Source: Acidobacteriota bacterium (GTDB lineage Bacteria; Acidobacteriota; Vicinamibacteria; Vicinamibacterales; CAVVIG01). Taken from it: 60,541 nucleotides of DNA. Made by a program: the position numbers and the translations under genes. Below are positions 51,361 to 59,939 of this stretch, piece after piece. How positions within the stretch are numbered: the stretch's first letter is position 1; each line of letters opens with the position of its first letter. Under the pieces are notes generated by a model. The model did no database searches and was not told the DNA's origin. It worked only from the letters and a program-made list of their open reading frames with translations. Location of the stretch: assembly GCA_016195265.1 (NCBI GenBank), contig JACPZW010000001.1:1-60541 (forward strand), written 5' to 3'.

Positions 51361-52284
51361 TTGCTCGTCTTCGCACTCGCGTTCCTGTCGGTCTACGCGC
51401 ATTACACCGCGGAGCATCCGGTCCTCGACGCGATGTACGATGTCTGGCTCCGCCGCCAGGATCTCGACGCGCTCGACCGCGCCTGCGCCGAAAATCCCCG
51501 CCGCGCGGACCTCGTCGTGTCGTTCACGACGCTGCCGAGCCGGCTCGATCGGATCGACCTGACGCTCAAGAGCCTGTTCCGCCAGCGCGTCGCGCCCGCC
51601 GCGATTCGTCTTCACGTACCGATCGAAAGCCGGCGCGAGGGCGTGAGGTACGTCGTGCCGGAGCGGCTCAGCCGGCTGCGTTCGCTGACGATCGTCCGCA
51701 CGGACGATTACGGGCCCGCGACCAAAGCGATTCCCGCCATTCTCGCCGGCCCGCCTGATCAGCGCCTGCTCGTCGTGGACGACGACCGCGTGTTTCACCC
51801 GGGCTTCGTCGAGCAGATGGCGGCGTGGTCGGATGCGCATCCAGACGCGGCGGTCGCCGGAAGCGGCTGGGACGCGCCGGCAAATGTGATCGATCGTCCG
51901 ACGGCGCTTCTCGACACGCTGCTGGGCCGCCCGCCGGCGCCGATCAAGTGCACGCGCGTGCGCGGCTGCCGCGCGGTGGACATCATGCAGGGCGTGTCGG
52001 GGTACGTCGTGCGGCCCCGATACTTCGACCGCGCGGCGCTCGTCGATTACTCGAACGCGCCGCCTGCGGCCTTCTTCGTCGATGATGTCTGGATCAGCGC
52101 GCAGTGCCGCGCGCGGAAGATCGTGTGCCACGGCCGGCGAACGAACTTTCCGTCGCTGGTGGACGCCCGGTTCTACAAGCGATCGAGCGTCGCGCTGCCG
52201 AATCGCGGGACCGGGACGCTGGAGAGCCGGAACAATTCGATCATGCTGAAGTTCTTCGCGGATCGCTGGAAGAGCAGTCGTTAG
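51361..52284 (+). CDS. GT-A-fold glycosyltransferase
   Basis: 307 residues from a TTG at 51361; upstream start codons in frame were not found. A short hydrophobic anchor (LVFALAFLSVYAHYTA) is followed by DLVVSFTTLPSRLDRIDLTL and, near residue 140, QRLLVVDDDRVFHPGF with the DDD nucleotide-sugar/metal motif. Late motifs are AAFFVDDVWISAQCRAR and RRTNFPSLVDARFYK. Donor and acceptor are unknown. It is convergent with the PhyH-type gene across the CCAGCCA array and divergent from the ABC exporter. Confidence 0.75.
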   Translation: MLVFALAFLSVYAHYTAEHPVLDAMYDVWLRRQDLDALDRACAENPRRADLVVSFTTLPSRLDRIDLTLKSLFRQRVAPAAIRLHVPIESRREGVRYVVPERLSRLRSLTIVRTDDYGPATKAIPAILAGPPDQRLLVVDDDRVFHPGFVEQMAAWSDAHPDAAVAGSGWDAPANVIDRPTALLDTLLGRPPAPIKCTRVRGCRAVDIMQGVSGYVVRPRYFDRAALVDYSNAPPAAFFVDDVWISAQCRARKIVCHGRRTNFPSLVDARFYKRSSVALPNRGTGTLESRNNSIMLKFFADRWKSSR

Positions 52285-52300
52285 TCGTTCGTCTGATTCA

Positions 52301-52391
52301 CCAGCCACCAGCCACCAGCCACCAGCCACCAGCCACCCGCCACCCGCCTCCAGCCACCAGCCACCAGCCACCGGCCTCCAGCCACCGGTCA
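52301..52391. repeat. CCAGCCA heptamer array between convergent genes
   Basis: Thirteen 7-mers in register: five CCAGCCA, then CCCGCCA, CCCGCCT, three CCAGCCA, CCGGCCT, CCAGCCA and CCGGTCA. The array ends exactly at the stop codon of the PhyH-type gene (52392-52394) and starts 16 bp after the glycosyltransferase stop. Confidence 0.95.
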
Positions 52392-53153
52392 CTACACCCG
52401 AAAGACATAACTCGCATTCGGATCCCGCTCGAAGTCCGGCGGGTAGCTCTTCCGCTTGTCGGCGAAGTACTGCTCGCGGAAGTCGCCGTCGCTGCGGCGG
52501 TTGTAGGTCAGGTAGATGTTGCGCCGCGGGCGATCGGTGAGATTCGGCTGCGACTGGTGGGGCGTGAAGCAGTCGAAGAACGCCGCGTCGCCGGGCGCCA
52601 TCGGGTACGCCACGAACTCGACGCCGGCCAGCTCGTCGCCTTCGAGCGGTTCCCACTTGCGGCCGATCAGTCCGCGGTGATGATGACCGGCGGCGAGTTC
52701 CAGGCAGCCGTTCTCGATCGTGTTGGCGTCCACCGCTATCAGCACGGAGAGGAAATACGGCGCGTACCGATCCCAGCCCGGCTGGATGTCCTGATGCGGC
52801 GTGAAGCCCGCGCCGCCGGGCATCTTGAAGTTCACCTTCTCCTTGAACAGCACCGCGTCCTCGCCCAAAAGATCCGAGATCGGGCCGAGCAACCGCGGAT
52901 CGGCCACGAGGCGGCCCATGCCAGCGTGATACTCCGAGAACTTTTCGATCCGCGCCAGGACGCGCGTGCCGGGCGCTTTCAGACTGTCTTCGAAGTAGAC
53001 CATCTGCCGCCCGGCTTCAGGCGGACGATGAGCGATCTCATCGATCCACCGTTCCTGGTCGCGGACATCAGTCGGTGTAAACAGCCCGCGGATGACGAGG
53101 AAACCATCGCGACGGAAGGCATTCATCTGGTCGACCGACAACGCGCGGGGCAT
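52392..53153 (-). CDS. Phytanoyl-CoA dioxygenase (PhyH)-family protein
   Basis: 253 residues from ATG 53153; the open frame upstream overlaps the methyltransferase gene and is not protein-like. The N-terminus LSVDQMNAFRRDGFLVIRGL is typical. The iron ligands are H and D in GAGFTPHQDIQPGWDRY (about residue 126) and a distal His in FFDCFTPHQSQPNLT (about 203). NIYLTYNRRSDGD supplies the 2-oxoglutarate Arg. It hydroxylates a small molecule or a sugar/lipid substrate using O2 and 2-oxoglutarate. It closes the glycan operon, so the substrate may be a glycan or its precursor (inferred). Confidence 0.87.
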   Translation of the reverse strand: MPRALSVDQMNAFRRDGFLVIRGLFTPTDVRDQERWIDEIAHRPPEAGRQMVYFEDSLKAPGTRVLARIEKFSEYHAGMGRLVADPRLLGPISDLLGEDAVLFKEKVNFKMPGGAGFTPHQDIQPGWDRYAPYFLSVLIAVDANTIENGCLELAAGHHHRGLIGRKWEPLEGDELAGVEFVAYPMAPGDAAFFDCFTPHQSQPNLTDRPRRNIYLTYNRRSDGDFREQYFADKRKSYPPDFERDPNASYVFRV

Positions 53154-53179
53154 CCGGAAATGATACCTGTTTCCCCGCC

Positions 53180-53767
53180 CTACGCGGCCGGGCGCCGCTG
53201 CCAGAACAGGAATGTCTGCGTGCGCTCCTTGAACGGCTCCGCGATGTCGATGCGCGAGACGGCGCGCGGCCCGAACGGCCGGGGCTCGAACGCGTGGCTG
53301 GCGGGGCACGCGGCGGGGTCGACGTAGCCGCGCCTGAGCTCGTTGACGCCGAGCACGAGCCGGCCCGCCGGCCGGAGCGCCGTCGCGCAGGCCGCAAGCG
53401 CGCCATCCACGTCGGCGGGGCTGTTCAGCCCGTAGCCGATGACGCCGTTCAGGATGATGGCGTCGAAGGCGAGTCCCGGAAAGTGCCGCTCCAGATCCTG
53501 CACTTGTCCGACGACGTGCGGCGTGCCGCCGCATGACGCGACCGACGGGTCCGGATCGATGGTCGCGAACATTTTGCTCCCGAAGTGCTCCGGATAGCGG
53601 GCGGTATACCACTGCACGCCGACGAACAACACGCGGGAGACGGCCGGATCGCGCGCGAGCTCGCTGAAGATTTCACCTTCAAGGACGCGGCGGCCCGGGG
53701 GCAGGTAGAACCCGCGGCGCCAGGCAGCGCGGAGAATCTCGGCCCGGGCCCAGGCGAACGGATTCAT
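53180..53767 (-). CDS. SAM-methyltransferase-like protein
   Basis: 195 residues. RVLEGEIFSELARDPAVSRV is followed by the Rossmann-like VLFVGVQWYTARYPEHFGSK and ATIDPDPSVASCGGTPHVVG. AFDAIILNGVIGYGLNSPAD and LRPAGRLVLGVNELRR resemble motifs IV-V of class I methyltransferases. The motif I glycines are partly lost (VGVQWY), so activity is uncertain. It is 3 bp from the Stealth gene and 26 bp from the PhyH-type gene. Confidence 0.7.
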   Translation of the reverse strand: MNPFAWARAEILRAAWRRGFYLPPGRRVLEGEIFSELARDPAVSRVLFVGVQWYTARYPEHFGSKMFATIDPDPSVASCGGTPHVVGQVQDLERHFPGLAFDAIILNGVIGYGLNSPADVDGALAACATALRPAGRLVLGVNELRRGYVDPAACPASHAFEPRPFGPRAVSRIDIAEPFKERTQTFLFWQRRPAA

Positions 53768-53770
53768 GCG

Positions 53771-54718
53771 CTAATGAACCTCGAACGGCGAGGGCTCGGC
53801 GAACCAGGCGTCCAGCGCGTGCTGCGCCAGCGCGACGGCCCGGGGGTGCGGCTGCTGATCGAAGTTGTCGTTCATGCAGAAGAAGCGCGGCCGCTGCCAG
53901 CGCAGGCGGAAGAACCCGGCCCGCTGCAGCGGCAGCAGATTGTTCAGCGGATGATAGGCGACCCGGCGCATCGTTTCCCTCCGCGCGACCCGCGCGCCGC
54001 GGCCCTCCTCCAGCAGATAGTGCGGATAGAGATACTCCGGCGCGACGTTGCCCGTCGCGCGAAACCGGCTCGCGGACGTCTGCGCGAAGACCTCGGGCCA
54101 CTGATCGATCATCGCGCGCCAGCTCTCGAGGGCGACCGCGAGCGGCGCGTGATGGACGAAGGCGCGGCGTTTTGCGCCGTAGCGCGCGTCGAGCAGGTAG
54201 TTCGACTGGGCGAGCGCGCGATTCCACGGGCTCAGCCGCGTGCTCTCGCGCTGGGCCGGCCTGATGGCCGCACGGGACTTCAGGTAGATGCGCGGGCGGC
54301 CGTCGGCATCGAACACATCGTCGGGCGCCGCGGGCGATCCGAAGAGCTTGTCGTCCTCGATGTACAGGAAGCGCGAGGACAAGCCGTCGATCCGGTGCAG
54401 GTTCGACACGATGGCGAACGAATTGAACGTCGGGAGATCGCCGGCCGCCATGAACTCGTCGTGATGGACCAGGCGGACCTTCGCGGTGTCGAGCCATGGC
54501 GGACACTGCGGCCGGCACGAGACGACGAACACGCGGCGGACCCACGGCGCGTACCGTGCGAGCGAGCGCAGGCTGTACTTCAGGATGCTGAGGTTGTCGC
54601 GATAGCGATTCGGATTGAGGTCGTGGCGATCCTGCGCGTACTGGCGCAGGAGGTCGTCGTAACCGGGCCAGCTGCCGTCCACCCAGGTGTAGACCGCGTC
54701 TATCGGCTCTGTCGCCAC
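53771..54718 (-). CDS. Stealth-family sugar-phosphate transferase
   Basis: 315 residues. CR1 is PIDAVYTWVDGSWPGYDDLL at residue 5, CR2 is DNLSILKYSLRSLARYAPWV with VHHDEFMAAGDLPTFNSFAI, CR3 is RAFVHHAPLAVALESWRAMI and CR4 is FFCMNDNF. These four conserved regions define Stealth proteins (capsule hexose-1-phosphotransferases and GlcNAc-1-phosphotransferase relatives). The FLYIEDDKLFGSPAAPDDVF stretch carries the acidic metal site. It transfers a sugar-1-phosphate to a glycan to form phosphodiester links. It overlaps the LicD-like gene by 19 bp. Confidence 0.93.
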   Translation of the reverse strand: MATEPIDAVYTWVDGSWPGYDDLLRQYAQDRHDLNPNRYRDNLSILKYSLRSLARYAPWVRRVFVVSCRPQCPPWLDTAKVRLVHHDEFMAAGDLPTFNSFAIVSNLHRIDGLSSRFLYIEDDKLFGSPAAPDDVFDADGRPRIYLKSRAAIRPAQRESTRLSPWNRALAQSNYLLDARYGAKRRAFVHHAPLAVALESWRAMIDQWPEVFAQTSASRFRATGNVAPEYLYPHYLLEEGRGARVARRETMRRVAYHPLNNLLPLQRAGFFRLRWQRPRFFCMNDNFDQQPHPRAVALAQHALDAWFAEPSPFEVH

Positions 54719-55404
54719 TCGAGACCCCTCGTCGCCGCGCGCAGCCAGGACCAGATGCCGAGGACGTTGTCCTGCAGGTCCTCGACAAGGCTGCGCAGCG
54801 GACTGTAGGGGCGCGTCGCGCCTTTCTCGCCCCGCTTCGGCGTGCCGAACGACGGCCCGTAGCGATGACGCAGGACCGCCGGCACGTCCTCCGGGACCAG
54901 CAGCGTCGTGCCCATGAACGGCTCGCGGATTCTGCGCGCCACGAGCCGCGCGGGGATGTCCTCCTGCGGCGAGACGAGCAGGCTGCGCAGCAGATCGCCC
55001 TCCGCGACATATTGATAGACGTCTGCGTAGTAGCGCGTGCGCCGGTCGATGATGCGGATCAGCTTGCGCGCGCGGCCGCCGCGATCGGTCAGGTCGTAGC
55101 CGCGACTGGCGAACACGTCTTTCAGCGCCATCACGCGCGCCTTCTCCGACTGCAGGATGCCGAGATCGACGTCCTTGTCGCTCCGGATGATGTCCTTTTC
55201 CCGGTGGAAGCCGAGCAGCGTGCCGAAGTCGCCCCAGTAGTCGACCGCGTGCGCCTCGAAGACCTGGCAGACGTCGATGAGCGTGCGCCGGAGCGCGCGC
55301 TGGCGCCGCGCGTCGACGATCGGCGTGAGCCCAAGCAGGACGACGACCAGCAGCGCGGCCAGCGCGAGCACCGCGCCGGCCATCGTCATGACGTAGACGC
55401 CCAT
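54700..55404 (-). CDS. LicD-family protein (phosphotransferase-like)
   Basis: 234 residues from ATG 55404. An N-terminal membrane helix (MAGAVLALAALLVVVLLGLT) is followed by VDYWGDFGTLLGFHREKDII and SDKDVDLGIL, which correspond to the LicD DFGTLLG...D.D.D motif of nucleotidyltransferase-fold enzymes. Members add phosphocholine or other phosphate-linked groups to surface glycans. The late RIREPFMGTTLLVPEDVPAV also fits. It overlaps both its neighbours, so it belongs to the coupled operon. Confidence 0.85.
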   Translation of the reverse strand: MGVYVMTMAGAVLALAALLVVVLLGLTPIVDARRQRALRRTLIDVCQVFEAHAVDYWGDFGTLLGFHREKDIIRSDKDVDLGILQSEKARVMALKDVFASRGYDLTDRGGRARKLIRIIDRRTRYYADVYQYVAEGDLLRSLLVSPQEDIPARLVARRIREPFMGTTLLVPEDVPAVLRHRYGPSFGTPKRGEKGATRPYSPLRSLVEDLQDNVLGIWSWLRAATRGLEWRQSR

Positions 55405-56258
55405 GTCTCCTCGCGGGCGGCGCGGAGCAACCTGCGCCCGCCGAGCCAGGCCAGCGCCCCGGCGCCGGCCGCGGCGTTCACGCCGAACGAAATCAGACGC
55501 TCGATGATCGTGATCGCGACCGCAATCTTCACGTCCGCGCCGCACACCACCAGCGCGGCGACCATGCCGCCTTCGATGGCGCCGAGACTGCCGATGGTCG
55601 GCACGAAGCCGCCGGCGATGGCGACCGCCGTCACCGCCGCCGATTGCTGCAGGCTCAGCGGGAGCCCGCAGGCCGTGGCCGCCAGCATCAGCCGCGCGAG
55701 CGAGTCGAACTGCGCGAGCCCGGCGTAGAACACGGCAAGCGCGGCCGCCGCCGGCGCGATCCGGAGATGCGCGGTCCGCGACCACAGGTCGGCAACGCGC
55801 GCGGACAGTCGATGGCGATTCACCGACAGGGCGATCAGCGCGGCCACGAGCACGCCCGCGGCGATCGCCAGCGTCGCCGTCGATCGGCGGGCGGCCGCCG
55901 CGACGGCGGGTCCCGCCAGCAGGACCGTGACCGCGATCGGCGGAATCTCGGCGAGCCGGACGTACGCGAACGCGGCGGTCGCCTGCGCGAGCGGCACGCC
56001 TTCGGCGCGCAGCAGCAGCACGCGGCTCGCGTCGCCGCCGAGACCGGTCGCCGGCGTCGCGTTGCGCACGAAGATCCCCGCGAGATTGATGAGCGTCGTC
56101 CGCGACAGCCGGAGGCGGCAGCCGAGCGCGGCGCAGACGCTGCGCCAGCGTTCGCCGTTGACGGCGAGCCCGATAAGATTGAGGACGAAGGCGGCTGCAA
56201 CCCAGGCCAGATTGGCGTGGGCGAGCGCATCACCGACGCCCCGCAGCAGCGTCTGCAT
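55386..56258 (-). CDS. Flippase-like integral membrane protein (UPF0104/AglD family)
   Basis: 290 residues from the ATG that overlaps the GT4 stop (ATGA); six residues more if begun at 56276. Seven to eight hydrophobic helices are visible. LINLAGIFVRNATPATGLGG and IAGGFVPTIGSLGAIEGGMV are the two most typical stretches of the lysylphosphatidylglycerol-synthase-type/AglD flippase family. It may move a lipid-linked or phospho-sugar intermediate across the membrane. The role is inferred from the operon. Confidence 0.85.
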   Translation of the reverse strand: MQTLLRGVGDALAHANLAWVAAAFVLNLIGLAVNGERWRSVCAALGCRLRLSRTTLINLAGIFVRNATPATGLGGDASRVLLLRAEGVPLAQATAAFAYVRLAEIPPIAVTVLLAGPAVAAAARRSTATLAIAAGVLVAALIALSVNRHRLSARVADLWSRTAHLRIAPAAAALAVFYAGLAQFDSLARLMLAATACGLPLSLQQSAAVTAVAIAGGFVPTIGSLGAIEGGMVAALVVCGADVKIAVAITIIERLISFGVNAAAGAGALAWLGGRRLLRAAREETWASTS

Positions 56259-57358
56259 CAGCCTCCAAGCATACACGCTTGGTACACGCGCTCCAGGCGG
56301 CCCGCGACGACGGGCCAGTCGTACTCCCGCGCCTTGGACGCGCCTCGCCTGGCGAGCGTACGGCGGCGTCCCTCATCTTTCAGCAGGGCCATCAGCGCCG
56401 CGGCGAGCGCGTCGGAATCGCGCGGCGGCACTAGGACCGCGGAGTCTTCGCCGAGCAGGTCCGTGTAGCCTTCGATGCGGCTCGCGACGACCGGCGTGCC
56501 GCACGCCATCGCCTCGAGCAGCACGATGCCGAAGCTTTCGCCGCCGAGCGCGGGCGAGCAGACGATGTCGCCGGCCTGCATGTAGGCGGGCAGCTGCTGA
56601 TCGTCCACGCGGCCGGCGAACCGGACGTCGGCGTCGACGCTGCGCGCGAGCGCCGTCAGCGCGTCGCGGGCGGGGCCGTCGCCGACGATCAGCAGTCGCG
56701 CGTTGGCGACGCGCGCGCGGACGATCGGCATCGCGCGGATGAGGACGTCCACACCTTTGCGCGGCTCGAGTCGTCCGACGTACACGACGTGCGGTTGATC
56801 AGCCGGCATGCCGCGAGGACGCGGCATTGCCGTTGCGAAGGCGCTGACGTCGATGCCGTTCGGCACGATCTCGTACGTTCCCGGGAAATGCCGCGCGACC
56901 GTGCGGCGCGCGGATTCCGATACGGCGATGCGACGGCGGATGCGGCGCATCAGCGGCGCGAGGATCGGCCGCGCGAGCGGATACCAGCGATGACCCTCTT
57001 CGCGGTGTACGTGAAACGTCGCGACGATGGGGCAAGGCGCGCTGAGGAGCACGGCCCACGGCACCAGCGGCACCATCGGCTCGTGCACGTGGGCGATGTC
57101 GAAGGCGTGCGAGCGAAAGAGCCGCCTGACCTGCGACACGCTCCGCGGGTCGAGGCCGATGCCGGACTCCGTCCCGCCGAACGTGACAATCGTGCTGCCG
57201 CCGAGACGAACTTCACCGTCAGGAAGCGGCGCGGACGCCGGTCCACAGACGAGGACGTCGTGCCCGCGCGCGCGGAGCGCCCGCGCCTGCGCGCGGATGT
57301 GCGAGCCGACGCCGCCCGCCCGCGCGAGATCGTAGGGCGCGAAGAGTCCGATGCGCAT
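56258..57358 (-). CDS. Glycosyltransferase family 4 (PimA-like)
   Basis: 366 residues from ATG 57358. The N-domain is MRIGLFAPYDLARAGGVGSH with VHEPMVPLVPWAVLLSAPCP. The donor domain has VVYVGRLEPRKGVDVLIRAM, PALGGESFGIVLLEAMACGT and VVASRIEGYTDLLGEDSAVL. The E-x7-E motif ESFGIVLLE is intact. PimA and related enzymes transfer mannose to a lipid acceptor; the acceptor here is unknown. It starts where the sialidase stops. Confidence 0.92.
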   Translation of the reverse strand: MRIGLFAPYDLARAGGVGSHIRAQARALRARGHDVLVCGPASAPLPDGEVRLGGSTIVTFGGTESGIGLDPRSVSQVRRLFRSHAFDIAHVHEPMVPLVPWAVLLSAPCPIVATFHVHREEGHRWYPLARPILAPLMRRIRRRIAVSESARRTVARHFPGTYEIVPNGIDVSAFATAMPRPRGMPADQPHVVYVGRLEPRKGVDVLIRAMPIVRARVANARLLIVGDGPARDALTALARSVDADVRFAGRVDDQQLPAYMQAGDIVCSPALGGESFGIVLLEAMACGTPVVASRIEGYTDLLGEDSAVLVPPRDSDALAAALMALLKDEGRRRTLARRGASKAREYDWPVVAGRLERVYQACMLGG

Positions 57359-58629
57359 CAGGAGCGCGCTCGAATCCACGCCTCGTTGAAGTGCGCGTGC
57401 TTGATCGCCTTGCGAATCTGGCGGCCTTGCGCGTCCTTCTGCACCTGCGCCGGCGGGATGAAGTAGCTGTAGGTGACCTGCAGCGAGCCGTCGCGCGCCT
57501 GGATGATCGACGGGTAGTGGTACTCGCCGCGGTTTTGCTGAACTTGCTCCGCCGAAGCCGCCTGCGGCGAAGGCGAGTCTCGTTCGAGATGCCGCGTCCA
57601 CGGCCACGTCGCGCCCTCGTCTTCCGACAGGGACGCGGCCAGGCTGTAGCGCCCGTTCTCGAGATCGTTGTAGACGAGCACCCAATGCCCGTTGGCAAGT
57701 GCGATCACCTCCGCGCCCGCACCCGGATTCGGCAGCGAGGAGTCGCGATCGGTGCTCCACGTCTCGCCGCGGTCGCGCGACTCGCTGACGTGCAGCCGTT
57801 TGGGCGCCGGGCCGTTGTCGCGCATGTAGGCGACGAGGGTCCCGTCCTTCTTCTTCACCAGCGACGGCTGGATGTTGCCGAAGCCGACGAGCGGCGTGCT
57901 CGTCTTCCATGTCGCGCCCCAGTCGTCCGTGATTGCCATCAGCGAGAAGCTGAAAAGGTCCGAGTAAAGCGGAACGATAAGGCGCCGACCATCCAGTACA
58001 TAAGGATGCGCGCGCGTCATCCAGCCGAGACGCCGGGCCAGCTTATTGCCGGCGTTCTTGCGCAGCTCCGCGATGCTCTCCTTGCGGCGGTCGTCCATGA
58101 CGACCGTGCCGGAGAGCGTGTCGAGCTCGCGATCGACCGTCGTTTTGAATTCGTCGCCGGGCGTGACGTGCAGCACCTCGCTGGTCTCCCAGCGCGGCGG
58201 CCCCTCGCGCTGGTAGTCCGACGACACCTTGTACTTCATCAAGGCCGTCTCCCACTCGTTCGCGAGAATCGTCGGCCACAGCAGCCACAGCCGCTGCCGC
58301 GGATCGATGAACATCGTCGGGTTGGTGTCGGGATAGCCGGGCGTGTCGGCCATCAGAAACGGCTCGGACCATTTGCCGGTGCGCTTGCCCAGCCGCGCGC
58401 CGCGGATGACGACGTCGTCTTCGGTACGCTCGCCGGAGCCGTGGTACCAGCAGACGAGAAGGTCGCCGTTAGGCGCCTCGACGATCATCGACGCGTGGTT
58501 GTGCCAGTGCTCGAGCGGGAAGATCAGCTCGGATGTCAGCATCGGCGCGTCGTCTATGCCGACGTGCGCCATGACGCCGAGCGTCGCGAGGAGGCCGAGC
58601 GCGATGACGAGCGGCGATCGTGCGTTCAT
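57358..58629 (-). CDS. Secreted sialidase (BNR/Asp-box type)
   Basis: 423 residues with signal peptide (to about VMA-HVG). WHNHASMIVEAPNGDLLVCW and YPDTNPTMFIDPRQRLWLLW are typical of exo-sialidase-like BNR_2 proteins. The Asp-box-like SESRDRGETW occurs later, and the protein ends KAIKHAHFNEAWIRARS, which is common in this family. At residues about 350-363 a GC-rich insert (DSPSPQAASAEQV) is encoded by a repeat-like sequence (57541-57580). It probably removes terminal sugar acids from glycans in the periplasm or outside. It ends at the GT4 start. Confidence 0.82.
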   Translation of the reverse strand: MNARSPLVIALGLLATLGVMAHVGIDDAPMLTSELIFPLEHWHNHASMIVEAPNGDLLVCWYHGSGERTEDDVVIRGARLGKRTGKWSEPFLMADTPGYPDTNPTMFIDPRQRLWLLWPTILANEWETALMKYKVSSDYQREGPPRWETSEVLHVTPGDEFKTTVDRELDTLSGTVVMDDRRKESIAELRKNAGNKLARRLGWMTRAHPYVLDGRRLIVPLYSDLFSFSLMAITDDWGATWKTSTPLVGFGNIQPSLVKKKDGTLVAYMRDNGPAPKRLHVSESRDRGETWSTDRDSSLPNPGAGAEVIALANGHWVLVYNDLENGRYSLAASLSEDEGATWPWTRHLERDSPSPQAASAEQVQQNRGEYHYPSIIQARDGSLQVTYSYFIPPAQVQKDAQGRQIRKAIKHAHFNEAWIRARS

Positions 58630-59939
58630 GATTCCTCACGGTCCGGCTGAAGCCGGATGCCACGAGTTTCAAGCTGAAGCCGGGCGTCACGAGCCATAAT
58701 CGCCATTCCCGCGATGAGCAGCGCGCCCGCCGCGACGTACACGAGTGACGCAAGCGCCATCGCGAGGCCGAGGCTCGATCGCTCGGCGATCAACCCGATG
58801 ACAAGCGGTGCGGATCCGCCGCCCGCAAGCCAGCCGATCATATTCATGAAACCCGCGGCTCTGCCACGTGCGTCAGGCGGCACGACGTCGAACACCGACG
58901 CGAAGATGTTGGCGTCGTACAGCCCCTTGAAAAAGCCCCACAGCGTGAGCGAGACGATCAGTGTCGCGACAGACGAGGTCAGGCCGCAGACGACGACGAA
59001 CGGCGCGCCGCCGAGGACGCCGATCGTCTGCACGATCATGCGGCCGCGCACGGATCGCCGTCGCCACCAATCGGCGAGCCAGCCGCCGGCCGGCGCGCCG
59101 ACCATGCTCGCGAGCTGCACGAAGAGCGTCGCGGTCAGGCCCGCCATCGCGAGGCCCATGTGAAACCGGTCGTAGAGGAACTTCGGCATCCACGAGAGCA
59201 GCACGACCGCGACGAAGTTCGCGCACATGAAGGCGCCAAGAAGACACAGCAGTGTCGGCGTGCGCATTGCGAGCCGGAGGAAGGCGACGAAGCCGCCTTC
59301 GCGCGAGTCGCGCTTCGGCGAGCCAGGGCCAGCCTCACGCCCGGTTGCTGCGGGCGAGACAGCGACGGGCTCCGTCGCGCCGCGTACGGGCTCGATCAGA
59401 AAGCGCGTGAGGACGAAGCCGAGCAGGACGCCGAGCCCGCCGAATACGATGAACGACCAGCGCCAGCCGTACGACTCGGCGATCAGCCCCGCGAAGAAGC
59501 CGCCGCCGATCGTACCCATGTAGACGGCGGTCTGGTGTAGCCCGAGCGCGCGCGAGCGCGTGAACGTGTCGTGGTAGTCGCTGATGAGCGACGTTGACGC
59601 CGGAAAGTAGAACGTCTCGCCGAGCCCTTCGGCCGCGCGGAACAGTAACAGGTGGGTGAAGGTGCGCGAGACGACGGTCGCCAGGCAGATCGCGCTCCAC
59701 GCGTGCAAGCCGCCGAGGATCGCCGTCTTGCGGCGGACGCGGTCGACGATCAGACCGGCGAACGGCGCGCCGAGTCCGTACACCCACGCGAAGCCAGAGC
59801 CGAGCAGGCCGAGCTGCACCGGCGTCAGGTGCATCTCGCGCTCGAGCAGCGGAAACACCGAGAAGATCGCCTGGCGGTCGGCGTAATTGAAGAATGAGAT
59901 GCACCACAGCATGGCCACGACGCGCCATTTGTAGGACAT
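58626..59939 (-). CDS. MFS transporter, anion:cation symporter type
   Basis: 437 residues from ATG 59939. There are twelve helices; TM1 is MLWCISFFNYADRQAIFSVF, followed by GLGAPFAGLIVDRVRRKTAI, the conserved loop of MFS. It is similar to the ACS group that imports sugar acids such as hexuronates and sialic acid. In the central cytoplasmic loop (about residues 202-217) the stretch GPGSPKRDSREGGF is encoded by a REP-like DNA element. Its stop overlaps the sialidase ATG by 4 bp, so uptake and cleavage are co-expressed. Confidence 0.88.
   Translation of the reverse strand: MSYKWRVVAMLWCISFFNYADRQAIFSVFPLLEREMHLTPVQLGLLGSGFAWVYGLGAPFAGLIVDRVRRKTAILGGLHAWSAICLATVVSRTFTHLLLFRAAEGLGETFYFPASTSLISDYHDTFTRSRALGLHQTAVYMGTIGGGFFAGLIAESYGWRWSFIVFGGLGVLLGFVLTRFLIEPVRGATEPVAVSPAATGREAGPGSPKRDSREGGFVAFLRLAMRTPTLLCLLGAFMCANFVAVVLLSWMPKFLYDRFHMGLAMAGLTATLFVQLASMVGAPAGGWLADWWRRRSVRGRMIVQTIGVLGGAPFVVVCGLTSSVATLIVSLTLWGFFKGLYDANIFASVFDVVPPDARGRAAGFMNMIGWLAGGGSAPLVIGLIAERSSLGLAMALASLVYVAAGALLIAGMAIMARDARLQLETRGIRLQPDREES

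Noticed and set aside
52301..52391. CRISPR array
   Set aside because: The 7-mers are directly adjacent with no unique spacers, and no cas gene is present.
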